This document shows, piece after piece, positions 54,229-63,058 of a DNA stretch of 64,000 nt. The notes under the pieces are model-generated. The model saw nothing but the letters and a program-made list of their open reading frames with translations. It was not told the origin of the DNA and did not search any database. Made by a program: the position numbers and the translations under genes. The first letter of the stretch is position 1; every line of letters starts with the position of its first letter. The DNA comes from Methylopila capsulata (GTDB taxonomy: Bacteria; Pseudomonadota; Alphaproteobacteria; Rhizobiales; Methylopilaceae), in NCBI RefSeq assembly GCF_016907975.1, contig NZ_JAFBCY010000005.1:216425-280424 (forward strand), written 5' to 3'.

Positions 54229-55077
54229 TCAGCCGGTCGTGACGCCGCTCGCCTTGGCCTGGGCCGCGGTCGCCTCGAGATGGGCGACGTGCGCCTCGTC
54301 GAGCTTCAGCTTGGCGGCCAGCGCCTGCAGGAAGTACTGCTCCGCCGGCGTGTCGGGATCGATCGTCAGGCGCGCCGCAAGCCAGATCTCGGAGCCCAGC
54401 TCCGGCCCGTTGGCCTCCGCGGCGATGGCGTCGAGATCGTCGGCCTGGCCGAGGTGCTCCAGCAGGAACTCCTCCTCGTTCGCCTCCGCGCCCGCCGCTT
54501 TCAGCGCCTCCTTGATCTTCCCGATCTCCTCGCGGTCGATCCTGCCATCGGCGCGGGCGGCCGCGATCATCGCGCGGATCAGCAGCAGCCCGAGCTTCTG
54601 CTCGTCGGCCGAGGTGGAGGGACTGAACGGGGTCTCGCTCGGCGGCGGCAGCACCTCGATGGGCGCCGACTGCGGCTGGGTCTGGTGGCCCGGCGCCTGG
54701 GGATAGGGGTAGGGCGCGCCCGGCGCGGGCGCCTGCTTCGCCTGGTAGTTCTGCCACGCCTTGTAGGCGAGGCCGCCGAGGATCGCGAGGCCGCCGAGCT
54801 TCATGGCGCTGCCGCCGAGCGCGGGCCCCTTCTTGGAGCCCTTGCCGCCCAGCAGCACCGAGGCCAGCGTGCCGGCGATCGCGCCGCCGGCGATGCCGCC
54901 GAGGTTGCCCTTGGCGAGGCCCTCGACCTGCTTCATCAGATCGCCGGAGCCGCCGGCCGAGCCCTTTCCGCCGGGAGCCGCCGGGCCGCCCATGCGCTTG
55001 AGGAGGTCGCCCATGCCGCGGTTCGCACCGCCGCCGGAGCCGAGAAACTGGTCGAGAATGGATTTGGCGTCGAGCAC
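54229..55077 (-). CDS. DUF533 / TerB-like protein (YebE family)
   Basis: A 282-aa protein. The N-terminal half is Gly-rich and carries a glycine-zipper-like hydrophobic stretch (GNLGGIAGGAIAGTLASVLLGG, then GGLAILGGLAYKAWQNYQ, about residues 58-113). A Pro-rich linker follows. The C-terminal half is an alpha-helical TerB-like domain (LLLIRAMIAAARADGRIDREEIGKI..) with a conserved acidic motif. The start GTG has GGAGA upstream. The function is unknown, probably membrane-associated. Confidence 0.85.
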   Translation of the reverse strand: MLDAKSILDQFLGSGGGANRGMGDLLKRMGGPAAPGGKGSAGGSGDLMKQVEGLAKGNLGGIAGGAIAGTLASVLLGGKGSKKGPALGGSAMKLGGLAILGGLAYKAWQNYQAKQAPAPGAPYPYPQAPGHQTQPQSAPIEVLPPPSETPFSPSTSADEQKLGLLLIRAMIAAARADGRIDREEIGKIKEALKAAGAEANEEEFLLEHLGQADDLDAIAAEANGPELGSEIWLAARLTIDPDTPAEQYFLQALAAKLKLDEAHVAHLEATAAQAKASGVTTG

Positions 55078-55161
55078 GGCAGGTCTCCGATCGGCGTCAT
55101 GATGCCGTTCGGAGGTAGGGTCGCGAGGCCCCGGCCGCAAGCGGCCGTCCGGACTCGGCCG

Positions 55162-55812
55162 TCAGCGCGCCTTGAGCTTCGAGGCTTCGCGCGCGAGCGC
55201 CGTGATGCCGGCCCAGTCGCCGCGGGCGATCAGATCCGCGGGCGCGACCCAGGAGCCGCCGACGCTGACGACGTTCTTGAGCGCGAGGTAGCTCGGCGCG
55301 TTGGCGAGGTCGACGCCGCCGGTCGGCACGAAGTGCAGGTTCGGCAGCGGGGCGAGCAGCGCCTTCAGATAGGCCGGGCCGCCGGCGGGGCCGGCGGGGA
55401 AGAACTTGGCGAAGTTCGCGCCGCGCTCGGCGAGCTGCATCGCCTCGGAGGCGGTGGCGACGCCGGGCAGGAACGGCACCGGCGCCTCGCTGCCGGCGGC
55501 GATCAGCCGGGAGCTGACGCCCGGGCTGACGAGGAACTCCGCGCCCGCCTGGATCGCGGCCTGGACGTGCTCGGTCTCGAGCACCGTGCCCGCGCCGATG
55601 GTCACGCCCTCGACTTCGGAGACGATGGCCTGCAGGGCTTCAAGCGACTTCGGGGTGCGCAGCGTCACCTCGAGAACGGGCAGGCCGCCGTCCCGGAGCG
55701 CCTTCGCGGTGGCGACGCCGCTCGCCGCGTCATCGAAGGTGAGCACCGGGATGACCGGGGCCTGGGCCAGGATCGCCGCGAGGCGTTCGGTCTTGGCGAG
55801 CGTGAAGGACAT
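55162..55812 (-). CDS. eda: 2-dehydro-3-deoxy-phosphogluconate (KDPG/KHG) aldolase
   Basis: A 216-aa class I aldolase of the Entner-Doudoroff pathway, splitting KDPG to pyruvate and glyceraldehyde-3-phosphate. The catalytic Glu is in VLEVTLRTP and the Schiff-base Lys is in ANFAKFFPAG. Phosphate-loop segments GAGTVL and PTGGVDLAN are present. The ATG at 55812 is preferred over 55818, which is too near the GAGGAG site. Divergent from a LysR gene. Confidence 0.93.
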   Translation of the reverse strand: MSFTLAKTERLAAILAQAPVIPVLTFDDAASGVATAKALRDGGLPVLEVTLRTPKSLEALQAIVSEVEGVTIGAGTVLETEHVQAAIQAGAEFLVSPGVSSRLIAAGSEAPVPFLPGVATASEAMQLAERGANFAKFFPAGPAGGPAYLKALLAPLPNLHFVPTGGVDLANAPSYLALKNVVSVGGSWVAPADLIARGDWAGITALAREASKLKAR

Positions 55813-55971
55813 GAGCATCTCCTCGCGGGGGCGTAGGTGACTTTCGGCGCATGCTGCATCGCGCCCAAGCGTCGTCACGTCAAGTTTGGCGCCGGGATGC
55901 GCCGCTCGCATGACTGTCGATCCGCCGCTATGGTCGCCCTCGGCTCCACGTTCGCCGCACGAGACACGTCC

Positions 55972-56838
55972 ATGACCCGCCACCTCGACCTCGACGCTCT
56001 GGCGACGCTGGCGGCGGTCGTGGACATGGGCGGCTTCACCGCCGCCGCGGGGCGGCTCGGCCGCACGCAGTCGGCCGTCAGCGCCAAGATCGCGGCGCTG
56101 GAGGCGGAGCTCGGCCATCGGCTGATCGAGCGCGGGCGCAGCGGCGCCGTCGCGACGCCGGCCGGGACGGAGCTGCTCGGCTACGCCCGGCGGCTTCTGC
56201 AGATCGAGGACGAGGCGCGGCTGGCGCTGGGCGGCGAAAGCCTCGGCGGCCGGGTGCGGCTCGGCATCCCGGACGACTACGTCGAGCCGTTCGGCGCGCT
56301 GCTGCTGCGGCGGTTCATGACGACCCACCCCAAGGTGCAGCTCGACGTGCGCTGCGAGATCAGCCATCGGCTGGAACGCGACCTGGCGCAGGGCGCGATC
56401 GACGTCGCGGTCATCACGCGCGATCCCGAGCGGCCGACCGGCGAGCTGCTGCGCTACGAGCCGCTGGTCTGGTGCGCGCCGCCGGACCATCGCCCGGAGC
56501 TGGTCGATCCGCTGCCGCTCGCGGTGTTCAGCGAGGGTTGCCGCTTTCGCGGCGTGGTGCTGGGCGCGCTGGAGACCTCCGGCCGCCCGTGGCGCATCGC
56601 CTATGCCTCGTCGAGCCTGCAGGGCGTGCTGTCGGCGGTTTCGACCGGCTTCGCGCTCGCCTGCGTCGCCGAAAGCTCCGTGCCCGCGGGCTGGCGGCGG
56701 CTGGGCGCGGCGGAAGGCCTGCCGGCCATGCCCGCCGCCGAGATCGGGCTCGTGGTGCGGCCGGACGCGGGCGTCGCCTCCCGCACGCTCGCCAACACCA
56801 TCCGCGCCACGCTCGCGCGCCTCGACCGGGCGGCCTGA
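55972..56838 (+). CDS. LysR-family transcriptional regulator
   Basis: A 288-aa regulator. The helix-turn-helix lies at about residues 5-62 (LDALATLAAVVDMGGFTAAAGRLGRTQSAVSAKIAALEAELG). A LysR substrate-binding domain starts at RVRLGIPDDYVEPFG. Divergent from eda across a 159-bp gap and 7 bp upstream of a ROK kinase gene, it may regulate either. The inducer is unknown. Confidence 0.9.
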   Translation: MTRHLDLDALATLAAVVDMGGFTAAAGRLGRTQSAVSAKIAALEAELGHRLIERGRSGAVATPAGTELLGYARRLLQIEDEARLALGGESLGGRVRLGIPDDYVEPFGALLLRRFMTTHPKVQLDVRCEISHRLERDLAQGAIDVAVITRDPERPTGELLRYEPLVWCAPPDHRPELVDPLPLAVFSEGCRFRGVVLGALETSGRPWRIAYASSSLQGVLSAVSTGFALACVAESSVPAGWRRLGAAEGLPAMPAAEIGLVVRPDAGVASRTLANTIRATLARLDRAA

Positions 56839-56845
56839 CCCGCAC

Positions 56846-57745
56846 ATGCTGATCGGAATCGACTGGGGCGGCACCAAGATCGAGGCGATCGCGCTCGACG
56901 AAAGCGGCGCGACGCTGCTTCGCGAGCGCGCGCCGACGCCCCGGGACGACTACGGAGCTTGCGTCCGGACCGTCGCCGGGCTCGTGGCCCGCTTCGAGAG
57001 CGCCCTCGGCGCGACCGGTTCCGTCGGCGTGGGCATGCCGGGCTCGCTGTCGCCCGCGACCGGGCTGCTGCGCAACGCCAACTCGACCTGGCTGAACGGT
57101 CGCCCGCTGAAGCAGGACTTGGAAACCGCGCTCGGCCGCCCGGTGCGGCTGCAGAACGACGCCAACTGCCTCGCGGTGTCGGAGGCGACCGACGGCGCCG
57201 CCGCGGGCGCGGCGGTGGCCTTCGCCGTGGTCGTCGGCACCGGCTGCGGCGCAGGCGTCGCGATCGGCGGACGACCCTGGGCCGGCCGCCAGGCGATCGC
57301 CGGCGAGTTCGGCCACAACCCCCTGCCCTGGGCGAGCGGGACCGAAGAGGCCCCCGGCCCGCTGTGCTGGTGCGGCCAGCGCGGCTGCGTCGAGACCTTC
57401 GTGTCGGGCTCCGGATTCGCCCGCGCCCACGCGCTGACGACCGGCGTCGCCATGAGTGCGGAGGCCGTGGTCGCGGCCGCCCGCGGCGGCGACGCGGACG
57501 CGGCCGGATCGCTATCGGTCTACGTCGACCGGCTCGGCCGGGCGCTCGCGACGGTGGTCAACCTGCTCGACCCCGACGTGATCGTGCTCGGCGGCGGCAT
57601 GTCGAACGTCTCGGAACTCTACGAGGGCCTGCCCGCCGTCATCGCCTCCAGGGTGTTTTCGGACGGCTTCTCCACCCCGATCCGGCCCGCCGCGCACGGC
57701 GATTCCTCCGGCGTCCGCGGCGCGGCCTGGCTGTGGAAGCCATGA
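56846..57745 (+). CDS. ROK-family sugar kinase (fructokinase/GlcNAc-kinase type)
   Basis: A 299-aa kinase. The ATP phosphate-1 motif is IGIDWGGTKIEAIALD. The sugar-contact and catalytic Asp is in LQNDANCLAVSEA, with GTGCGAGVAI. The ROK zinc motif is visible as GEFGHNPLPW (His) plus CWCGQRGCVETFVSG (Cys-x-Cys-x4-Cys). It phosphorylates a hexose such as fructose, glucose or N-acetylglucosamine, and the last is likely with nagA nearby. The stop overlaps the next small gene (ATGA). Confidence 0.9.
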   Translation: MLIGIDWGGTKIEAIALDESGATLLRERAPTPRDDYGACVRTVAGLVARFESALGATGSVGVGMPGSLSPATGLLRNANSTWLNGRPLKQDLETALGRPVRLQNDANCLAVSEATDGAAAGAAVAFAVVVGTGCGAGVAIGGRPWAGRQAIAGEFGHNPLPWASGTEEAPGPLCWCGQRGCVETFVSGSGFARAHALTTGVAMSAEAVVAAARGGDADAAGSLSVYVDRLGRALATVVNLLDPDVIVLGGGMSNVSELYEGLPAVIASRVFSDGFSTPIRPAAHGDSSGVRGAAWLWKP

Positions 57746-57876
57746 GCGCCGCGCCCGGTCCCCAGGGAGGACGTCAGGAAGGGCGCTGGGAGCGCCGCCT
57801 CTGGATCGCGGCCTATGCGCTGATCGTGGTCGTGCTCGCCGCCGGCGCGGCGCGGCGGATCCTGGCGCTGTGGTGA
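57742..57876 (+). CDS. 44-aa single-helix membrane protein
   Basis: A polar, basic N-terminus MSAAPGPQGGRQEGRWERR is followed by one membrane helix (LWIAAYALIVVVLAAGAARRILAL). It starts with ATGA overlap on the ROK kinase stop, so it would be translationally coupled. Its stop is 2 bp from the stop of a convergent 47-aa gene. The function is unknown. Confidence 0.55.
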   Translation: MSAAPGPQGGRQEGRWERRLWIAAYALIVVVLAAGAARRILALW

Positions 57877-57877
57877 C

Positions 57878-58021
57878 TCAGCGCGTCAGCAGCGTGGCGA
57901 TGTCGACGAGGTTGACCACGAGCCACATCCCGACGCCCCATGACGCGAGCATCGCGATGGAGCCGCCGTATTCGGCGAAGCGGCGGCGGCGCTCGAAGCG
58001 TGCGATGGTCGGGTCGATCAT
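57878..58021 (-). CDS. 47-aa single-helix membrane protein
   Basis: The N-terminus MIDPTIARFERRRRFAEYGG is basic and is followed by one membrane helix (IAMLASWGVGMWLVVNLVDIATLL). A GGGGGAT ribosome site lies about 10 bp before the ATG. The gene is convergent with the 44-aa gene. Its coding-like composition and good start signals argue for a real small gene of unknown function. Confidence 0.55.
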   Translation of the reverse strand: MIDPTIARFERRRRFAEYGGSIAMLASWGVGMWLVVNLVDIATLLTR

Positions 58022-58132
58022 GGCTCAGAATCCCCCGGAGCGCGCGCCCCCTCAGGCGCCGCCCCATGTGTGTCCGAAACGCGGCGGCGGGCGTCTGGTT
58101 CCCTGCCGATTCACCATAGGAGCTGCGGCGGC

Positions 58133-59020
58133 ATGAGCGGGTTTGAGGGCGGGCCCCTGTTCCTCGGCGTCGACGGCGGCGGCACCCGCTGCCGCGCGCG
58201 GGTGCGGGACGCCGCCGGCCTCCTCGTCGGCGAAGGCCTCTCCGGGCCCGCGAACGTGCGGCGCGGCGCGCGGGCGGCGATCGACGCCGCGGTCGCGGCG
58301 GCGGAAGCGGCGCTCGCCGCGGGCGGGCTCGGACGCGACGCGCTCGGCCGCCTGCACGCGGGCCTCGGCCTCGCGGGCGTGTCGCAGACGCAGGCGCTGG
58401 CGGCCGTGCTCGCCGAGCCGCACCCCTTCGCGAGCCGGACCATCGCGACCGATTTCGCGACCGCCTGCCTCGGCGCGCACGGCGGCGGCGACGGCGGGCT
58501 CGTCATCGTGGGCACGGGCAGCGCCGCCTACGCCCGCGTCGACGGCCGCGAGCACCGTTTCGGCGGCTGGGGCTTCGAGATCGGCGACGAGGGCGGCGGC
58601 GCGCCGCTCGGCCGCGAGGTCCTGCGCCACGCGCTGCGCGCCGCCGACGGACTGGAGCCGCGCGGCCCCCTTGCCGACGCCGTGCTCGCGGCCGTCGGCG
58701 GGAGCCAGGACGCGGCGGTCGAGTGGGTGTCGGCGGCGACGCCGGCCGACTTCGGCGCCCTCGCGCCGCTGGCCGTCGCCCACGCCGCGACGGACCCGGC
58801 CGCCGCCGCCCTGCTGGACGAGGCGGCGGCTCACGTGGCGAAGCTCATCCTGCGGCTGGCCGCGTGCGGCGCGGAGCGCGTCACGCTCGTGGGCGGGCTT
58901 GCGGCCGTCCACGCGCCCCGTCTCCCCGACGCCGCGGCGGCGCTCCTCGTCGCGCCGCTGGGCGACGCCGCGGAGGGCGCGATCGCGCTCGCCCGCGACG
59001 CCGCGCGGGCGCCGGCATGA
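58133..59020 (+). CDS. N-acetylglucosamine kinase-like, BadF/BadG/BcrA/BcrD ATPase family
   Basis: A 295-aa ASKHA-fold kinase. Phosphate-1 motif LFLGVDGGGTRCRARV, IATDFATACLGAHGG, and phosphate-2-like VIVGTGSAAYARV. GFEIGDEGGGAPLGREVL and TLVGGLAAVHAPRLP match bacterial GlcNAc/glucosamine kinases. It overlaps nagA by 4 bp (ATGA), indicating successive steps: phosphorylation of N-acetylglucosamine and then deacetylation. Confidence 0.88.
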   Translation: MSGFEGGPLFLGVDGGGTRCRARVRDAAGLLVGEGLSGPANVRRGARAAIDAAVAAAEAALAAGGLGRDALGRLHAGLGLAGVSQTQALAAVLAEPHPFASRTIATDFATACLGAHGGGDGGLVIVGTGSAAYARVDGREHRFGGWGFEIGDEGGGAPLGREVLRHALRAADGLEPRGPLADAVLAAVGGSQDAAVEWVSAATPADFGALAPLAVAHAATDPAAAALLDEAAAHVAKLILRLAACGAERVTLVGGLAAVHAPRLPDAAAALLVAPLGDAAEGAIALARDAARAPA

Positions 59021-60159
59021 CCCGGCGCGCCTTACTGCCCGACCGGCTGTTCGACGGCGAAGGCTTCCACGAGGGCGTCGCCGCGCTGGTGGAGGACGGC
59101 CGCATCCTGGGCCTCGCGCGCGTCGACTCCGTGCCGTCGGACGTCGCGGTCGAGACGGTCGAGGGCCTGCTGGCGCCGGGCTTTATCGACGTGCAGGTCA
59201 ACGGCGGCGGCGGGCTGCTGCTGAACGACGCCCCGACGGCCGAGACCATGGCGACGATCGCGCGCGCGCACCGGCGCTTCGGCACGACCGGCCTGCTGCC
59301 GACGCTGATCACCGACGGCCCCGCCGTCATGGCGGCGGCGGTCCGCGCCGCGACCGAGGCGATCGCGGCGGGAACGCCGGGCGTGCTCGGCCTCCATGTG
59401 GAGGGGCCGTTCCTCAATCCGCTGCGCAAGGGCGTGCACGACGCCGCCGTGATGCGCGCGCCCGACGACCACGACATCGCCGTGCTCTCGCATGCGACCG
59501 GCGGCGTGACCGTGGTGACGCTCGCGCCGGAGCGCGTGCCGACGCTCGCGATCCGGCGGCTCGCGGCCGCCGGCGTACGCGTCGCGGCCGGCCACACCGA
59601 GGCGACGGCGGCCGATCTCGCGGAGGCGCACCACGCCGGCCTCAGCGGCTACACCCACCTCTTTAACGCCATGCCGCCGCTGCAGGGACGCGCGCCGGGG
59701 CCGGTCGGCGCGGCGCTGTCCGAGCGCGACACCTTCTGCGGGCTGATCGCCGACCTGCACCATGTCGCGCCCGAGGCGCTGAGGACGGCGATCGCCGCCA
59801 AGAGCCGCGACCGCGTCATGCTCGTCACCGACGCCATGTCCACGATCGGAACCGAGATGACCGAGTTCCGGCTGCAGGGGCGCCGCATCCTGCGCGCGGG
59901 CGGGCGGCTGACCACCGAGGACGGCACGCTGGCCGGCGCCGACCTCGACATGGCGACGGCGGTGCGCAACGCGGTCGACGCGCTCGGGCTGCCTCTGGCC
60001 GACGCGCTGATCATGGCGTCGCGCACGCCGGCCATGTGGCTCGGCCTCGGCGACCGCCTGGGCCGGATCGCCCCCGGCTACCGCGCCGATCTCGTCGCGC
60101 TCGATGCCGGGCTGCGCGTCCGCGCCACCTGGATCGGCGGCCTGCGCGAGGAGGCGTGA
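59017..60159 (+). CDS. nagA: N-acetylglucosamine-6-phosphate deacetylase
   Basis: A 380-aa amidohydrolase. Metal and substrate residues are in LAPGFIDVQVNGGGG, GLHVEGPFLNP, AAGHTEAT, YTHLFNAMPPLQGRAPG and the catalytic Asp in VMLVTDAMSTIG. It converts GlcNAc-6-P to GlcN-6-P in amino-sugar catabolism or peptidoglycan recycling. It is directly coupled to the kinase gene. NagB is absent from the window. Confidence 0.95.
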   Translation: MTRRALLPDRLFDGEGFHEGVAALVEDGRILGLARVDSVPSDVAVETVEGLLAPGFIDVQVNGGGGLLLNDAPTAETMATIARAHRRFGTTGLLPTLITDGPAVMAAAVRAATEAIAAGTPGVLGLHVEGPFLNPLRKGVHDAAVMRAPDDHDIAVLSHATGGVTVVTLAPERVPTLAIRRLAAAGVRVAAGHTEATAADLAEAHHAGLSGYTHLFNAMPPLQGRAPGPVGAALSERDTFCGLIADLHHVAPEALRTAIAAKSRDRVMLVTDAMSTIGTEMTEFRLQGRRILRAGGRLTTEDGTLAGADLDMATAVRNAVDALGLPLADALIMASRTPAMWLGLGDRLGRIAPGYRADLVALDAGLRVRATWIGGLREEA

Positions 60160-60239
60160 CCTTTTCGCCGGCCGCGCTAGGATGGCGGGAACATTCTTCT
60201 CGCGCGCCGGCTGGCGCGGCCCACGGGATCCGACCTCAG

Positions 60240-60521
60240 GTGACGGCCTCTTTCGACGAAGCGCCCGACGACCGGTCCAGCCGCGGACTCCGCGGCATCG
60301 GCCGCTATCTCGTGTCGCCGCTGCGACGCCTCGTGCAGAAGGGCGAGGACGCGCAGACCCTGCGCGCCCGCGCCATGTCGGACGCGGAACTCGCCGACGC
60401 GCTGACCGTCGAGGTCTACGCCGCGCAGAACGCCGACGACGAAATCTGGGTCGAGGGCGCGGCCGTGCTGCAGGAAGCGGCCCGGCGCCTGCGCGAGCGC
60501 GGGCGCGTCGGTCCCGCGTGA
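60240..60521 (+). CDS. Small hypothetical protein
   Basis: A 93-aa protein from a GTG start (VTASFDEAPDDRSSRG). The C-terminal part (DAELADALTVEVYAAQNADDEIWVEGAAVLQEAARRLRERG) is a regular amphipathic helical pair. The frame continues upstream but without protein-like content. No family is recognised. The start is uncertain. Confidence 0.5.
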   Translation: MTASFDEAPDDRSSRGLRGIGRYLVSPLRRLVQKGEDAQTLRARAMSDAELADALTVEVYAAQNADDEIWVEGAAVLQEAARRLRERGRVGPA

Positions 60522-60558
60522 TCCCTTCGACGCCGATCCCCTCCCAAGGAGCACCTGC

Positions 60559-61437
60559 TTGAGCGACAGCCACGGCATAGGGTCGTCCCGCGTCTCCGCG
60601 ACGATCACGGCGAAGGGCGCCGAACTCGTCAGCCTGAAGGACGCCGGCGGCGACGAACTGCTCTGGCAGGCGGGGCCGGAGTGGCCGCGCCACGCGCCCG
60701 TGCTGTTCCCGATCGTCGGCAAGCTCGCCGGCGACGCGCTGCGCCACGACGGCGCGGTCTACCGCATGACCCAGCACGGCTTCGCCCGCGACGCGGCCTT
60801 CGTCTGGGAGGAACGCAGCGCCAGCCGGGCAACCCTGAGCCTGTCCGACAGCCCCGCCACCCGCGCGATCTATCCCTTCCCCTTCCGCCTGACCTTGGCC
60901 TATGCGGCGGAGGACGCCGTCCTGAGCGTGGCCGCGACGGTCGCGAACCCCGGCGACGCGCCCCTGCCCTTCTGCCTCGGGGCGCATCCCGGCTTCCGCT
61001 GGCCGCTGGTCGACGGCGTCGCGAAGTCCGACCATGTCATCGTCTTCGACGCCGAAGAAACCGGGCCGCGTCTCCTGATCGAAGGCGGGCTGCTGGGGGC
61101 CGAGGGGCCGGCGCCGATCGAGGGCCGGGTGATGCGCCTGAGCGAGGAGCTGTTCGCGGCCGACGCGGTGGTGCTGCCCGCCGCCCGCAGCAGCTCGGCG
61201 CGCTACGCCGCGCTCGGGCCCGACGGCGCGGAGCTTCGCGCGCTGACCGTGTCCTGGGACGGCTACGACGATCTCGGCGTCTGGTCCAAGCCGGGCGGCG
61301 CGCCGTTCCTCTGCATCGAACCCTGGCGCGGCATGGCGAGCCCCGTCGGCTGGGACGGCGACTTCGTGGACAAGCCCGGCGTGGTGCTGCTCGCGCCCGG
61401 CGAAGAGCGCAGCTTCGTGTGGCGGGTGGAGGTTTAG
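60559..61437 (+). CDS. Aldose 1-epimerase family protein (LacX/YeaD-like)
   Basis: A 292-aa galactose-mutarotase-fold protein. The pattern is TITAKGAELVSLKDAGGDELLWQAGPEWPRHAPVLFPIVGKL, then QHGFARDAAFV, CLGAHPGFRWPL with the catalytic His, and CIEPWRGMASP with the catalytic Glu. The TTG start has AAGGAG 8 bp upstream. It interconverts sugar or sugar-phosphate anomers and is fitting beside two sugar kinases and nagA. Confidence 0.9.
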   Translation: MSDSHGIGSSRVSATITAKGAELVSLKDAGGDELLWQAGPEWPRHAPVLFPIVGKLAGDALRHDGAVYRMTQHGFARDAAFVWEERSASRATLSLSDSPATRAIYPFPFRLTLAYAAEDAVLSVAATVANPGDAPLPFCLGAHPGFRWPLVDGVAKSDHVIVFDAEETGPRLLIEGGLLGAEGPAPIEGRVMRLSEELFAADAVVLPAARSSSARYAALGPDGAELRALTVSWDGYDDLGVWSKPGGAPFLCIEPWRGMASPVGWDGDFVDKPGVVLLAPGEERSFVWRVEV

Positions 61438-61480
61438 CGGCCGGGCGGAGGCGAAGGGCCCCGCGCCGACGGCGAAGAGT

Positions 61481-63058
61481 TCACCCCTCCGCCGGCTCCA
61501 GCACGGCCGGCCGCTGGGGCTCGCCGCGCGGCGACGGCTCCACGGCGCCGGAAAGGTCGTCGTTCAGGCCGCGCCACAGCGAAAGGCACATCCCGACCAT
61601 CACCAGGAGAAACGGCGCCGCGGCGAGAATCGACGCGGTCTGCAGCCCCTGCAGCCCTCCCATCACGAGCAGCACGCAGGCCGAAGCGCCGGCCAGCGCG
61701 CCCCACAGCACCACGACGCCGGCGCGGGGATGGAGCGCGCCGTGGGACGACAGCATGCCCATGACGACCGACGCGGCGTCGGCGCCGGACACGAAGAAGA
61801 CCGCGACGAGGAACATGGCGACCATCGAGGTGAGCCATGACCACGGGAACTGCTCGAGCAGGACGAACAGCGACACGGCCTCGCCCTTGGCGTTGACCGC
61901 GGCGACCAGCCCGCCCGGGCCGAAGAGCTCCGAATGCAGCGCCGCGCCGCCCATGACCGTGAACCACACGAAGGTCACCGCGCTCGGGATCAGCAGCACG
62001 CCGACCACGAACTCCCGGATCGTGCGGCCGCGCGAGATCCGGGCGATGAAGACGCCGACGAACGGCGCCCATGAGACCCACCACGCCCAGTAGAAGATCG
62101 TCCAGCTCGACAGCCATTTGCCGTCGCTGAACGCCGCGGTGCGGAACGACATCGCGACGATGTTCCCGATGTACTCGCCGATCGACTCGATGAAGGTGTT
62201 GAAGATGAAGACGGTCGGCCCGCACAGCGCCAGAAACGCCAGCAGGAGGACCGCGGCTACCATGTTCATCTTGCTGAGAAACTGAACGCCCCGGCTGACG
62301 CCGGAGACCGCGGAGAGGATGAACGCCAGCGTGAGCGTCGCGATGATCGCGAGCGGGATCCAGGTCGCCTCCCCCGTGCCCCACAGGAAGTTCAGCCCGC
62401 TGTTGATCTGCTGCGCGCCGAGACCGAGCGAGGTCGCCGTGCCGAACAGCGTCGCGACGATCGCGAGCACGTCGATGGCCTTGCCGGCCGGGCCGTGGAT
62501 GGCGTCCCCGAGCAGAGGCTGGAACGCGCTCGACACCAGCACCGGCAGCCCGCGCCGATAGCTGAAGTAGGCGAGCGCAAGGCCGACGACGGCATAGATC
62601 GCCCACGGGTGCAGCGCCCAGTGAAAGTAGGAGTACTGCATCGCGACCAGGGCGGCGGCCTTGGTTTTCGGCTCCGCCAGGCCGTGCGGCGGAGCGCCGA
62701 AATGCGAGATCGGCTCCGCGGCGCCCCAGAACATCAGGCCGATGCCCATGCCCACGCTGAACATCATGCAGACCCACGAGATCGTCGAGAACTCCGGTTC
62801 CTCGTCGTCCCGCCCCAGCCTGATGTCGCCGAGCCGGCTAATAGCCAGGAACGCCGAGAACACGAGGAAGAACGCGGTGGAGAGGACGAAACTCCACCCG
62901 AACGACCGGATGATCCCCGCGAGCGTCCATTTGGCGGCGGCCGAGAGACTGTCGGGGGCGATGGTTCCCCAGAGAACGAAGCCGCCGCCGATGGCGAGGG
63001 CCGGCCAGAACACGGCTGGATCGAGCCCAAGGGGCCTGGTCGCTTCCTGCGTCGTCAC
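61481..63058 (-). CDS. BCCT-family betaine/choline/carnitine transporter
   Basis: A 525-aa secondary transporter with 12 helices. The family signature GMGIGLMFWGAAEPISHF and the aromatic betaine box (WTIFYWAWWVSWAPFVGVFIARISRGRTIREF) are present. The GTG start at 63058 has GGGAGACGGG before it. It imports a quaternary amine such as glycine betaine or choline, for osmoprotection or carbon. The open frame continues upstream for 92 codons but with non-transporter composition. Confidence 0.92.
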   Translation of the reverse strand: MTTQEATRPLGLDPAVFWPALAIGGGFVLWGTIAPDSLSAAAKWTLAGIIRSFGWSFVLSTAFFLVFSAFLAISRLGDIRLGRDDEEPEFSTISWVCMMFSVGMGIGLMFWGAAEPISHFGAPPHGLAEPKTKAAALVAMQYSYFHWALHPWAIYAVVGLALAYFSYRRGLPVLVSSAFQPLLGDAIHGPAGKAIDVLAIVATLFGTATSLGLGAQQINSGLNFLWGTGEATWIPLAIIATLTLAFILSAVSGVSRGVQFLSKMNMVAAVLLLAFLALCGPTVFIFNTFIESIGEYIGNIVAMSFRTAAFSDGKWLSSWTIFYWAWWVSWAPFVGVFIARISRGRTIREFVVGVLLIPSAVTFVWFTVMGGAALHSELFGPGGLVAAVNAKGEAVSLFVLLEQFPWSWLTSMVAMFLVAVFFVSGADAASVVMGMLSSHGALHPRAGVVVLWGALAGASACVLLVMGGLQGLQTASILAAAPFLLVMVGMCLSLWRGLNDDLSGAVEPSPRGEPQRPAVLEPAEG

